A stretch of 64,000 bases of DNA, taken from contig VFFE01006841.1 of the NCBI GenBank assembly GCA_008921705.1, positions 190,953 to 254,952 on the forward strand, given 5' to 3'. This document shows positions 51,360 to 63,617 of the stretch, in pieces; the first letter of the stretch is position 1, and every line of letters begins with the position of its first letter. The DNA is from Burhinus oedicnemus (lineage: Eukaryota; Chordata; Aves; Charadriiformes; Burhinidae). The translations under genes were made by a program, and so were the position numbers. A model generated the notes under the pieces. It did not search any database. It worked only from the letters and a program-made list of their open reading frames with translations, and had not been told where the DNA came from.

Positions 51360-52330
51360 GGCTAGAATAATTGGAAATTATTCCTGGGGCAAGGATTTTC
51401 TTCCAGGTCTTCAGTTACAAAGGAACAAGCTGAAATGCTTTCAGAGCTACCAGATTACGAGAGAATGCACCAGTGGGGTGGATCCTTTGGAACAGCCTTG
51501 AAAGTCTCAAAGGTTAGCAGTTTCCCTGATTTGTGTCAAAGAGTGAAAAACAAGATGGATAGGTCCAAAACTAAATTAATACAGGCTACAGAAAGGGCAA
51601 TGATTTTGACCTGGGGGCAAAGAAAAGCTGGATATTGGGAATGCAAGTGTGAGATGGTACTGACCACAGAGGAGGTAGAAATAAAACTCAGGGGGCTTCA
51701 TGAACTATCGGGTATCTGCCAGTTTCCAAGCTGGTATTCTGAAAGATTTAGTACATGTATTCACATGAAAATACTTTTAACAAATGTCTCCAGTCATCAT
51801 ATGAACAGGTAGCAGCAATTATAAACAGCAGTGGGGACAGAAAAAGTGATCCAGACAGTTACTGCGCTATTTGGACCTCAGTGGAACACAGTGCTTTCAA
51901 ACAGATGATGCCGGCAGACAGAAATAAATACAAAATGGATTCAAAGGCAGATAAGTCCAGACTAAACTTGACAACATTCTTTTCTGAAGAGAGCTGGCTT
52001 TAAAAGAAAAGCCTTAGATGTCCTCTGTCCAGACTTCAGTAAAATAGCTGATACAGGGCTATGTGCAAAATTAATAAATAATGTTAGAGAAGAAAGAGGT
52101 AAAAGAGGAACTGTTAGATGGGTATTGCTAAAGGAAAAATGGAAATACAGTGTTGGATAGTTGACAGTGTTGAAAGGGGCAACTGGACACCGGAGGGAGC
52201 TTAATGGTAGTTACTTGAGGATCAGTTCTGGGGCCAATTCCTTTTAAATTTTTTTTCATGATCATGGCATAAAAATGAGTGCTATGATGACACAAAGCAA
52301 AGAAGCATTGTCAATACAAAACAAAATCAA
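51360..52330 (+). mobile_element. Ancient CR1-type LINE fragment, sense
   Basis: On the forward strand around 51960-52110 the reading resembles the CR1 reverse transcriptase: CTTGACAACATTCTTTTCTG (the '...FFE' stretch), then DVLCPDFSK in place of the family's D(L/V)..LDFSKAFDT block. At about 52200-52290, GAGGATCAGTTCTGGGGCCA matches 'QGSVLGP', followed by FKFFFMI-like for 'LFNIFIND' and later a DDTK-like string. The frame is broken by many stops and shifts. The left limit is uncertain; the 51435-51812 frame may be part of the same element. It is far older than the CR1 copies at 44 and 60 kb. Confidence 0.7.
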
Positions 52331-54489
52331 GTCACTGCAGAGAAAAATTGGAATGATCCAAGGACAGGAATAACGGAAAAAGGAGTATGGACTGCAACAC
52401 TATTTACTTGAGGACCTAATTGCAAATCTTTCTGCAGCAAATGTAGGAGATCACTAGTGAAAAAAGACAGAAGAAAAGAACCTATCTTGGCTATGAGGCA
52501 GAGTTTTACCAGGAAACTAGAATGTCCTTCCTCTCTTGCACCAGCATTTATCTGAGAGCAAGTACAGCACACGTACTCCCACTGCATGTGATGCAATTTC
52601 AGTTGTTCAGCTGCCTAGACCCCAAGTCAGATCACGGTACGCTTAAGGGCCGATCATAGAACAACTATGAGCAATGCAGCTGTGACAAGAATGAAGACAA
52701 AATCAGGATGTATTATTTGAGGTATTTTCTGTGGACACAGAGAACCATGTGTGCCATTATAGAAGGCATTGGTAACCACTGAGAACTCCAGACACCCCTT
52801 AAAAAAAATGAAGACACAAACAGGAACACGTGGCAAGAAGCTGCTAGGAAAAGCACAAGAGTTATGGTTGATGTAATAACAGAGCTCTAAAGCTGAAGTT
52901 GCAGGACGTCTTAGGCAATCCTTTTTTCTGGGGTTGAAATCGGCAGTCTTTGTTACCCTGTCTCTACTGGAAGTAAAGTGACAGTCCTGAACAAGAAGCA
53001 AAAAGGTTGGGTTTTGTTGTTTTTTCTTTTAAAAAAAAAAAAGTCTCACACAGGTATCTTAACAGGCTTTTTTAGCAAAGCTTTACATTGCCATTTATGG
53101 CTTTATGCAGATCCAAGATTACAGAGAGAGAAGACATATTTAAAAAATAGCAACTCTGTTTGCATGGTTTATCTTTCATGCCATTGTAGAAGAGTGCATT
53201 GTACCATTGTACGCTCAAAGAAAGAATCAGTAACTCAACCATAGAGTGATATTTTTATTGTGTTCTGCAAGAAGGACACCACATCACCACATCATAATAC
53301 AGTCCCATAAAGAAAGATTCTCTCACCCTGGGCAAACACACAGAAACATAATGCCTTCAAAGACTTTTTATAGCCCCATATTCTAAAATTTCTGGGTTCA
53401 AACAAAAAAAAAACCAAAACACCACACACATAAAAATAAAGAAAAAAAAAATTTAAAAAGCATTCTGACCATTAAGGCAACAAATGTGCATTTGTGTAAC
53501 ATCTTTTTGTAAACAGGATTAGCAAGCAGAAGGACCAAACAGTAATGCTTGGGTTTTCGTTGATTCCTCCAAATAGCCTCCAAATAGCTCACTGTTGCAT
53601 TTTTACTGGTTTGTATCTTGCTTATGAATTTTGGCATTAAATCAAAGTAACAGTCTTTTCAATCTGTTATCCTGTCTTCCACAGTAGCCACAGGCAGACA
53701 ATTTATGCAATGGTTTAAACTTTCTTCCTTGAGATCATATTGATGCATAAAGTTCCTTCCTCACCTCTGGCAGGTAGCACTTAGATTACATCCTGAAAAA
53801 CCTACGTCCTGGATGATAGCCATCCCTTTGAATATTTCTAATACAAGCTAGCATGACTGTTGCTGTGTACTAAATGCCCCTGTAGAGTAGGAAGACCCAT
53901 CTAGAAACATGGGCCAGATATGACTTGTCAGAACAATTGATCGAGTCTGGGTGCTCTCTTCTCTTATTATTCCTGAGGCACAAGTGAGGAGGGAGCTGCC
54001 AGCCACCTGAAAAGTTCTATGCCCAGTCTTCTTTTCCAGCAGCCCAGCATGTGGCACTCATAGAAAAATGGGAAAATGACAGTGAAGGGCTACTGTGAAA
54101 GAAAGCAGCGGGGATTGGGATAGATCAATGATTCTGGAGGTGGCAGTGAAGAATAGCCAAAGCTTTCCTTGATACCTATGGACAGACATATTCTGCATTG
54201 TGTATCAGCAGTAATTCCATTGCTTCAGGGAAGCATCAGATCTAGCAAGCATACTCAATCTCATTGATTTGGGCTTGTTCAGTAAACTCAGTGCCATAAG
54301 GATTAATGTAATTTACTGTGCAAGTGCAAATCCTCTGGTCAGTCCATTATATGCTGTCCACGTGACCATGGAAGAGCCATGGTACATGACTCAAGTGCTT
54401 TTATAAGCAGCTGTGTGGACAGCCATATCAGAAAGACTGGGCATCACCAACATAAATAAATAATGGCAAAAAAAGATTGTTCACATGTT
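52331..54489. other. Non-coding stretch, no recognised gene
   Basis: Only A-rich runs (near 53031-53042 and 53401-53459) are visible. No transposon or exon recognised. Confidence 0.5.
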
Positions 54490-54690
54490 AAGGTACCAAT
54501 CTAGGATTCAGATCATTAAAATTCAGTTTTGCTCTACAAGAGATTCTGTATGTGGTCCTTCGGTGTCAATTCTGTTCACTAGATTAGGGGCATGATAATA
54601 CTTTCCTGCCTTAGAAGCCCGTTGTAAGAATCAATACATTAAGGATTCTTAAACATTCAGACCTTATGTTATTGGATGATTACCCAAGGT
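54490..54690 (+). mobile_element. MIR/L3-tail SINE fragment, sense
   Basis: AGATTAGGGGCATGATAATA, CTTTCCTGCCTTAGAAGCCC, GTTGTAAGAATCAATACATT and AAGGATTCTTAAACATTCAG follow, in order and spacing, the 'aaatggggataataatacttccctacctcacaggggtgttgtgaggataaatacattaaagattgtgaggtgctcag' tail shared by old amniote MIR-type SINEs and L3-like LINEs. The upstream TGTGGTCCTTCGGTGTCAAT probably corresponds to the 'tgtgaccttgggcaagtca' core. Confidence 0.75.
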
Positions 54691-54739
54691 AGCGAGAAAT
54701 GTCAGACCCTTTTATTAAGGCAATGAGGCCACATTTATG

Positions 54740-55310
54740 TAAAAAGGATTTCCTGCTGTAAGTTTTAAACTGAAAGGCTACGATTTCCTTGTGAACCCTT
54801 TGTTCTTGTGTTCTGAGAGAGTTAAATCGGTGCACCTTCTTGACCTTCTCTAAACCATTAATAATTTATACACTTCTTTCATTTCACCTCTTATTCATCT
54901 CTGCTCTTACGTAAATACCCTAATCTTTTTAATCTCTGCATGTATGGAACTCTTTCCATGCCTCTAATCATTTTCATTACTATTCTCTATTCCTTGTTTC
55001 ACTTATAGCCTAAGTGAAATAGCGGCCAAACTGAATGCATATTCAAAACGGAAAGTTACTATTGCTTTATGTAAGATGTTTATAATACATTTGATTTATT
55101 TCTAAATTTCAGGATCCTCTCTTTTTTCTTTTTTCCCTTGTGTACATAGATGTTTTCAACAGGAAGTCCACAGTAACAGCATAGTCTTTCCTCTGAATAT
55201 AGCTGCTGTTCATTTAGGACCTCTCACAGTGTGCAAGCAGTTCTAATAATTTTTTCCCAATGTCCATTAATGTTTTCATACTTTATCAATTGTTGTTGAA
55301 GCACAGGCTT
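54740..55310 (-). mobile_element. Ancient CR1-type LINE fragment, antisense
   Basis: In order from the left: TAAAAAGGATTTCCTGCTGT, GTGTTCTGAGAGAGTTAAAT, CCATTAATAATTTATACACT, CTAATCTTTTTAATCTCTGC, GGAACTCTTTCCATGCCTCT, AATCATTTTCATTACTATTC, a GCATATTCAAAACGG stretch, GTTTTCAACAGGAAGTCCAC and AATTTTTTCCCAATGTCCAT. This is the reverse-strand layout of the 3' part of an old CR1 clade that I know best from turtles ('...attaatgatttatagacctc...tttttaatctctcctcatacggaagc'). It is heavily diverged, with no open frame left. Confidence 0.8.
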
Positions 55311-55329
55311 CCAAACTGTAGGTTCCTGC

Positions 55330-57360
55330 ATTCTGCACCCTGACATTCTTTGTTTTGCTCTTATTTAATTTCTTCTGCCTTTCCTGTGTCAACACAGCTG
55401 TTTCCTGAGCTTTGCTGAAAAATCCTGGTTTTTTCTTCAAATTTTTTTCTGTTACTCAAATAACCAGTATCCCACCATATATTGTACTGCTGCCTTATGC
55501 CGTTTCTTTGCATGAATCCAAACCTGATCATCTGGGCACAATGAGAAGACCTTCACTCATCTATTGAACCGTTCTGTTTAGCTTAGCATTCCCTTATCTG
55601 CTCCCATGAACTCACTTGCTTATCTGTTGGGATCTTTTCCCACCTGTTTGCCTTCCTTTCTGTTTTGCTTTAAATCAATGATCTCATGACCATCTTGATT
55701 GCCAACTGTGCCATCATTTTGTATTACCCACGAGACTGTGCCCTTGTGCTCAAAGTTCTGTTGATGCTTACTTGGTTAAATCCAGCTGCAGTGCAGTATG
55801 GACCGTTGTCTGAGTACAGTAATCCCAGGCCAAACACATACTTTGCAAAACACACCTGGGGCTCCCTAGTCAGAGCTCTTGCCTGTGTGTCCTTCAGACA
55901 GGCACTTCTCAGAAACATGTGTAATGTCTTATAGGTGACTGTTACCAGAATTAAAGTCTATTCTCACCTTCTGCCAGAATTAAGATGTGTAAAGACTGTA
56001 CTGCATATTGTTTTTCAATTCATCATCCAGTTACATACATGCCCTCAATTAGATATTTATGTTTGCCGAGCAGACAGGCTCTCTAACCAGTCTTAGCGAT
56101 GTCCATAATTTCATATATGAGATGTTGTCCATTTCATATCAGCTCCTAAGATTATGACTCAATTCCCTCTAAATAAAATGTCTCAACCACACAGCTCATC
56201 CATCATCTCATATAAGAGATAGCTTCATGTGGTACTTACTCCTCACAATTGGGTCAATGCCAGAGTATAAACTTCTTTACTCTTGTTAATCCCCACTTTC
56301 AATACAGTGTTGTGTTAGAGAGAGAGTGTGCACATACACATCTCATGAAAAGAAGCAAATATAACATAGTCCATTGCTGGAATCCATCTCAGAGAGATGC
56401 ATGCATTGTGTTCCAGAAAGCCAGTTCAATATCTGCTACTAGTAGTGACTCTTGTTCCATGTTGTAGCTCTTGAGTCTTCACAACACTCAGTCACCTGAG
56501 TGTACTTAGAATGCACCTTCTTTGATGAGACTGCTCGCAGTGCTGGTACCTAGAGGTGAGCTGGTGAAAATGTTTGTTTGCAAAAAGCTCAGTCTGTGTC
56601 TCTTTTTCTAATAGCCATTTTTTGCGCCTCTTGATGCTTTCTAACAACTTCTGCAAGCTGCTGCCTTAGCTACAGCGTCCTTGGTTTACAGCAGGACAAA
56701 TACTTTAGGCAGATACTTCAGCTATAATATTTTTATTCTTCAAATACCTGTTCTTGGACCCATGACTCTCCTTATGCTGCATCACTATGTGTTAAAACCT
56801 GTCTCAAAGGCTATTGGTAAGAGCATCTAGGAAGACAGCTATTTGTCCTTATAGATCATTGACTCCTTTCATATACATCAGTCTTGCACATTCTTAATAG
56901 CATCTCAAGGCCTGACCATTATTTCCTAGAAGTCTATGGAGTTCAGTTCCCCTCACCTTCACCTTGCCCACGTTTTCACTAGTATTCTCTTCACAGCACT
57001 TGCTTATAAATTGTTGCACCTTCATATTATGGACCTGCATTGCTTGTTCCTTGATGCCTTATTTACCTTCAAGAATGTCATCAGTACTGCTTCTAGGACT
57101 TTTTGTAGTGTTTCAATTGACATTAGAACCCCTTTGAAGATGGACAGATACTCAAAGCTACTCAGGGCCAGCAGTACTAACCCAATGATAACAGTAAAGG
57201 TAGTTGCATTGCCTTATTATGCCAAAATTTGTACTTGACTTCACTTAAAATGGTACTTTTATCCTAAAGCACATTTTACATCCTCAGTCTCTGGATTTAT
57301 TTTCAGTGTGACTTCAGTACAGATTCTGATATTACCCGAAGAGTCCTTCATTTCTTGTGG
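55330..57360 (-). mobile_element. Decayed Ty3/gypsy-like retrotransposon pol remnant, antisense
   Basis: Read on the minus strand, a block at 57319-57348 encodes KDSSGNIRIC, matching the 'K..G.(I/L)R(I/L)C.D' reverse transcriptase motif. A second run at about 57070-57210 encodes TTFTV...KGVLMSIETLQKVLEAVL, in the position and pattern of 'TTF.T..G...f..lpfGv.sap..Fq..me.il'. At 55799-55813 the residues SDNGP, preceded by a VCFAKYVFGLGLLY-like stretch, match the integrase core '..f...G.p..l.SDNGpqyts..F'. After a frameshift come FEHKG and NDGTVG-like residues ('feh.tssp.yp.sNG..e'), and at 55518-55532 DDQVW, as in the C-terminal 'GD.V...'. Order and spacing fit RT then integrase. It is riddled with stops. 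A different retroelement superfamily with a similar integrase remains possible. Confidence 0.62.
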
Positions 57361-58950
57361 AGCTAGATTACCACTGTAGTCTGCTGCAAGTAATTACCGT
57401 ACACAGTATGGTAGTTCATTGGTATATTTGCCAGTTCCTTTCTACGGGGAGTTTAAAAACATAGTTAACATGGGAATATACCTCTAAAATAACCTTGCAG
57501 TGTAGGTGTCCTTTTCCTTGACATACATTATCAGTCTCCTATTTGGATGCTGCTAAACAGTTTTCTTTTCTCTCTTCCATCATGGACTTCATTGCTGTTC
57601 ATCAGTGGGAGGTACACCTGCATTTGGACATCCTTTTCCTTGACATATATTATCAGTCTCCTATTTAGAAGCTGCTAGACAGTTTTCTTTGCTCTCTTCC
57701 ATCATGGACTTCATTGCTGTTCATCAGTGGGAGGTACACCTGCATTTGGACTACTGGAAATTGTAACAAACTACATATCATTTGGGGAGGAGGGGTATGT
57801 ATTCACTCCACTGACTTCAGAAAGCTTTTACTATCTTTTATCACTTGGTAGACACCCTTATCGGCTGGTATTATAATGCAGATGGAATTTAATTGGTTGC
57901 CAGTCTAATAACCTAACTTCAAATATTAATTGATGTGAATATATGTATATTAGTTTTGGGATTGCTCACTCATGGCAGACATCTCTTCTGTAGGCTTTCT
58001 TCATTACTGACACTGCTGCTATGGTAGTTTCAGTTTTAGGATAAGTATTTCTAGTCCCCATCTCTGCCCGTAGAGAGCTTATTTTTTTTCTTTTTTTTTT
58101 CTTTCTGCTTTCTGATGTCTGCCCTAGATCACAGCATCAGCCTCAATGTCTCCTATTTCCTGGTTTTCTTTAATTTGAGCCACCAAATTGTTGGGGGTTT
58201 TGTTCCCTAGTATGCACTATTGCTTTGATAGTTTCCCTGGATAGTGCAACAGTCTTTGTTACTGAAAGCTATGTGCTGGATGTATGTCGCTTGACAGACT
58301 TTCCTGAGAAACTTGTCTCCCACGTACAAATCAGTCATTAACAAGGAATCTTTAATATTTCCAGAGTTCCATGGGGCTAGAAGACTTCTCAGCTCTTGGT
58401 ATAATTATTTCCTCTTCTGCTTGTCTTTAAGTAGAAAATAACAAAAACAGCACAACAGCTTCTTGTCCATGATCTCTTTCTGTGGGGTGACGTTACTTAT
58501 TAAGTACTTTTATCAGTCTTCCCAGCATTTCAGGCACAAAAGCATCTTATTCACTTCTTTCCCATCTTTTCCCAAGAGGATAGTAAAAAAATACCCTTAC
58601 TGTCATTTTTTCATCTTTATTTCTTTGTGCATACACACAATTACTTTTTTAACCACTTCCTTTTTTGTGTAGGTTATTTTGTCTGGAAGTCCACCATCAC
58701 AGTTTTAAAAGTCTCTCCAGGCCATCTGTTTACTTTACTCCTAGCTTTATTTTCTAGTTAATCATATTTGAAGGGGGAGGTGCGTCTCTCTGGAATTATT
58801 GCTGCTGACATGTTTCTGTATCATGTACTGGACAATAATACAAGACGACTCCATGTTTATAACACTAACCTGGCTTTTTAAAAAGCAAACTATTTACACA
58901 GATGCTGAGACTGCAATTAACATCAAAGCCATGTGCATGCAGATTAGCTT
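57361..58950 (-). mobile_element. Possible 5' continuation of the Ty3/gypsy-like remnant
   Basis: This is where the gag-protease part would be expected if the element at 55330-57360 continues. I could not identify a protease D(T/S)G, a zinc knuckle or a gag motif with confidence. The region does contain the 122-bp tandem duplication and a T-rich tract (58081-58104). The boundary with ordinary sequence is not visible. Confidence 0.25.
57509..57751. repeat. 122-bp tandem duplication (two units)
   Basis: Unit 1 is 57509-57630 and unit 2 is 57631-57751. They align without gaps and differ at about five or six positions, for example CATACATT versus CATATATT, TTTGGATGC versus TTTAGAAGC, CTAAACAG versus CTAGACAG and TTTTCTC versus TTTGCTC. 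The divergence says the duplication is not very recent, though clearly younger than the decayed element around it. Confidence 0.95.
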
Positions 58951-59983
58951 ATGTTTGGTCTTTCAAATCTCCCTGCAACCTATGTTCTTCTCCCTGGTTT
59001 CACACAGATTGCTGTACTCAGTTATCTTTATTTACTTCCCCAGCCCAAGGAATTGTACGTGATTTAACAGCAGCTAGAGAAGTCAGATGCTGAGCACTTA
59101 TCAGTAGTGACAGTAGCTGTTATTCCAATAAATCTGTCTTTTCCAGCTTGGCTTTATATTCAGGTAGTCACTTAAGCGAGACTGAATCTATGTTAAACAG
59201 AATTCCTCTCAAAAAAGGGGAATTTTAAGTATTAGCCCTGGCAACTTTATGTATAGGAAAGAAAATTTTCAAAACTTTGTGCTCATGTTGCACATATAGT
59301 ACAGGCATAGGCAGATAAAATTATCTATTTTGAGTATTGATGAGCTTTTCTTAAATCCATCACTGGTCTTGTACACCTTATCTCACTGGGACTGTGTCCC
59401 GCATACAGGATGTCTGAAAAGTCTGTGCCTAATAAAGCAGTGTATTATGCTGATAGAAAAACCTTTAACATATTCAAATTTACTCTTTGATCATAGACTA
59501 TGATGGTATTACCAAGATAAGGATAAAAGGCACATTTAAAACTACTTTAGCTTAAATATTTAAACATTACTATTTCTAAATTCAAACGTATATAGCGATG
59601 TTCTAAAACATATGAGGTACTAAAAATAAACTCTAAGCTCTTCCTATAGTTTTTGACTTAAGCAGCTAAACATGGCAAAATATATCACAATATTTTGATA
59701 GGACATTAAAACATGACCATTAAAATGTGGTATCTACTGTGGAGGGCTCTTTAGTCAATAACTCCTGTGTTAATCTAGAAACATCCTGTAGTAATTCAGG
59801 CAAATCTGAGAAAGAAACAGCAGTTCAGACCTTGTGCTTAAAGCATTGTACTCTTCAGCGTAAACCAGCAATGAAAGATTCATTTCACATTAAAGAATTA
59901 CACAAACAGTTATAAATACAAGATATGGCATCAAATACAAAATGAAGATTATATCGCCTTTAAGAAAATCCAGCTAATTTTCA
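58951..59983. other. Non-coding stretch, no recognised gene
   Basis: AT-rich sequence with no recognised structure before the CR1 copy begins. Confidence 0.5.
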
Positions 59984-60772
59984 TTCATAGACTGGTTAGA
60001 GTTGGAAGGGACCTTAAAGATCATCTAGTTCCAACCCCCCTGCCATGGGCAAGGGACACCTCCCACGAGACCTGGTTGCTCAAAGCTTCATCCAACCTGG
60101 CCTTGAACACTTCCAGGGATGAGGCATCCACAACTTCCCTGGGCAACTTGTTCCAGTGCCTCACCACCCTCAGAGTAAAGAATTTCTTCCTAATATCTAA
60201 CCTAAACCTACCCTCTTTCAGTTTAAAACCATTACCCCTCATCCTACCCCTACACTCCCTGATAAAGTGCCCCTCCCCACTTTTCCTGTTGGCCCCCTTT
60301 AGGTACTGGAAGGCTGCTATAAGGTCTCCCCGGAGCCTTCTCTTCTCCAGGCTGAACAACCTCAACTCTATCAGCCTGTCCTCATAGCAGAGGTGTTCTA
60401 ACCCTCTGATCATCTTTGTGGCCCTCCTCTGGACTTGATCCAACAGGTCCATGTCCTTCTTATGTTGGGGGCTCCAGAGTTGGACACAGTACTCCAGGTG
60501 AGGTCTCACCAGAGCTGAGCAGAGAGGCAGAATCACCTCCCTCAACCTGCTGGCCACATTTCTTTTGATGCAGCTGGCTTTCTGGGCTGTGAGCACACTT
60601 TGCCAGGTCATGTTCAGCTTCTCATCCACCAACATCCCCAAGTCCTTCTCCTCAGGGCTGCTTTCAATCCATTCTCCACCCAGCCTGTATTTGTGCTTGG
60701 GATTGCCCCGACCCACATGCAGGACCTTGCAGCAGTTGGCCTTGTTGAACTTCACGAGGTTCGCACAGCCCC
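59984..60772 (-). mobile_element. Young 5'-truncated CR1 LINE, antisense
   Basis: The CR1 3' end is at the left edge (ATTCATAGACTGGTTAGAGT followed by TGGAAGGGACC); the 8-base terminal repeat has decayed to TCTATGAATGAA on the minus strand. The element runs about 790 bp and stops abruptly at CGAGGTTCGCACAGCCCC, so the rest of a full-length CR1 (about 4.5 kb) is missing, as is normal for target-primed insertion with early stop of reverse transcription. No target-site duplication is obvious. The open frame inside makes this the best preserved CR1 in the window. Confidence 0.95.
60021..60755 (-). pseudogene. CR1 ORF2 reverse transcriptase C-terminal fragment (244 residues)
   Basis: CR1 ORF2 makes the endonuclease/reverse transcriptase that copies the element's RNA at a nicked chromosomal site. 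Only the C-terminal part is present, without catalytic YxDD or endonuclease. Family hallmarks are visible: CCKVLHVGRGNP near residue 8, GGEWIESS and KDLGMLVDEKLNM at about 27-50, REVILPLCSALVRPHLEYCV at about 73-92, LWSPQHKKDMDLLDQVQRRA, LRGDLIAAFQYLKG, and FFTLRVVRHWNKLPREVV near the end. Relative to the copy at 44 kb (KKASVLLGCIRR), this one reads QKASCIKR, a four-residue in-frame loss. The frame has no stop, which points to a young insertion. The first ATG is arbitrary because the protein is truncated upstream. It is not expected to function. Confidence 0.93.
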
Positions 60773-63537
60773 AAATATATTCAGTCTTACTTAAAAATTA
60801 ATATATATGTAGAGGTATATTGCATTTTTCCAGGAAGAGAGACATAGTATGTTTTTTTACTTCACACTGCAGTAGAAGTGGCCACATCTGCTTACCTCAG
60901 AAAGCAGATGGATGTTCAAATACTGTATCAAAGTATATATTTCAAGGAGAAAATTTAACTGCCTGGGTGTCACATTTTAATTCAATATAGCTGAAGCAGG
61001 AAGATTAGAATTTTTAAAAATTTCCTGAGTTAATTGATTGATGAATAACAGCTTCCAAGAACAGACCTTTATTCATCTCATTTCATACACCCTGATCTGA
61101 AATTCACTCAGATTACCTCAGGTCATAGAAAATTATAACTAGGGACACACTGAAGTGTGCACTGCACGCTGCACACTTGCAGTTTCTATTTTCTAGCATT
61201 TTTCTGGGTTTTTAATTTACTGGAGATACATGACCAGAATACCTATTTATATAAAACTACTTTTAGAGCTTGAGTCAAGAAATATTAAGAGCAAGTATTT
61301 CCCCACAGTGTTTCTGTGAAGAGCAGTAACGACCTGGTGCCATTTCCCTCTCTCAGGAGAGAGAAACTTTTTACAATTCTCACCACAAATGGGAAAGATT
61401 CTCAGCTCCAATGATAAACATTTTCATAAAGATGGTTATTGATGCAAATGCTTCCATGTTTTCTGCCAAATTAGCTTTCCTGCCCAATAGCTTACACAAA
61501 TGAAGAGGTGTTTGCTAAAATCATAGCTATACAGGTACTAACAACAATAGAAGAACACCAGCATGAAGTCTGGAACGTGAAATCTATACACATCATAAGT
61601 TACTGTGGATCTATCTGATTTTATCACTGCTGAATGGTTTTAAAACGTTGGATTCCTTTCACTTGGGCATCCACAGCAAGCATATAAACGTCAACTCTTT
61701 CAATTAGAGATGCCTAATAGCAGGCGGCCAAATTGTCTAAACAGTAAAAGGGAAATTTAAGAGATTTAGGTTTTGAGATAGCAAGAGCCAATTAGAAACA
61801 TAATAAAAAGCATAAAGGTTTGGAACATAGTTCAAATTGTATCTTCTTAAAGAATGATCTATGATGCATCATATTCAGCAGCTCCATAGCTTGCAGTACA
61901 CCTCGTTTGAACTGGGTACAGCCCTGTACAGAATGTACATGTTTTTCATAGGGACATTATGTGACAGGACGTTCCACACTGAATAGGCATGTCACACATT
62001 GACTACATTTAGCCCTTCACTAGGCAGTGAATGGAAGACAAGGAAAAATACCCTCCTAGTCACCCAGACTGGGTGAATGAACAAACACTCAATCTCTGAA
62101 TAACTGAATGAAAAATTAAAATTCATGGAGAACTTGGGGTTGTTTGTTTAGCATAATCCTAAAATGTGTGCTGTTCACATAAATTTATATTAAAAAAATG
62201 AATACTTGTTCTTCAAAAATAAATAAATGTTTTGCAATAGAACTCCACCATCTCTGATGCTGATCGTAGTGGTTTCCTTTTGTCATGAGAGTGATGGAGT
62301 ATGACCAGTTTTAAGCAGGCCATATCATGTAATTATTATCAACATCCATATATATTCAACTGGACAGGTAATTTTTTTCTCACTGATATTGGCTTCCATC
62401 AGCTCTGTGGATAGATCTTCTTTTTGTCTTCTGGAATTTTCATAATACTATTGGGAAATTGATTTCTAAATTATAAATGAAGCAGGGTCATTTATAATAA
62501 ACTGTTTTTTAAAAGATCGGGTTTTTGGAAGTCAGTTTCTAACATTAATATGAACTGTCATTGCAAGGGGTTTGTTGAGCATAGCTACAGCAAATAGGAT
62601 GAGCAAAGTACAGAACAGTAACATTATAAAGAGGACATTATTGAACAGAACAGATAAAATGGGATGCCAAAAAATATGGTGCAAGGAGTCAGAAGTTTTA
62701 AGAAACTATGAACTTTAAAATGATTGTTCTCTTATAGGTCGGTGCTGATAATAAGTTGCCAACTAACTGGTATCATCCAAACAAGTGGTTAGCTGAGTTT
62801 ACTAGCTGTATGTAGGCAACTGTGTAGAAATAGGCTAAAGCCCAGGCTCAAGCTGAATTTGTCACTTCTCCACAGTACCTTCCTGCAAAAGCCTATTCAA
62901 GGGTCAGCTCTACAGCAACCCAAGTAGTGCACCTAGTAGAGAAACCCCATGTACTTTTGAAAGCACATAGAGTTATGCTTACTTGCTATGTGGATGCACT
63001 GCAGGATACTACAACTTATTTGCCCTCAGGATGGTATCATGTCATGGAGGTCAGCAAAAAGAGATGGCTGAAGGTTGTTCCAGGAAGGCCTCACTGAGTC
63101 CTACTGCAAAGCCAAATGGGATGCGTGAGCTCAAGCTCCAGCTCAAGAAAAACTGCTTGTAAGAGAGAGATAAAATTTCAAGCTTTCAAAGCATTTTGGG
63201 GCCACCCAGCTCACATACAATGTGTAGGTACAGCCAGAGGTTATTAACGGTTGTGATATCTTTGTATCTACCTGTTAAATTATATAAATAACTAGTAGGT
63301 CACATGGCCAAATATCACTCTACATGTTCCGATGACTGTCACCCACACATTTGTCTTTCCTTTGCTTATTGTACTTCTTCATTTAGGCTCCAGTTTTGCA
63401 AAGTGTTCCAGGACCTTGTCATGAGGATGGTATTAAAGACTCAAGACCTTACATTCAAATCTGTTTGGAACAGAGACTGTCTTGTGATATAGGTCTGTAT
63501 GATTCCCAAGGTTTCAGGGTATTTGAGTCTGCTGTAA
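60773..63537. other. Non-coding stretch, no recognised gene
   Basis: AT-rich. No transposon, RNA gene or exon recognised. Confidence 0.5.
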
Positions 63538-63616
63538 TTAAAAAAACAACCAAACAAAAAAAAACCCCACAAAACAAAAAAACCCCAATAACAAACCCCC
63601 TAAAAACAAACACAAA
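63538..63616. repeat. A/C-rich low-complexity tract
   Basis: A-rich blocks of four to nine A separated by CC or CCCC (AAAACCCC-like). Its position directly before the TGTCATGG start suggests it may be part of the flank or insertion target, or a degraded retroposon tail. Confidence 0.75.
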
Positions 63617-63617
63617 G

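Noticed and set aside
60076..60801. Forward-strand frames across the young CR1
   Set aside because: They are shadows of the minus-strand CR1 reverse transcriptase frame.
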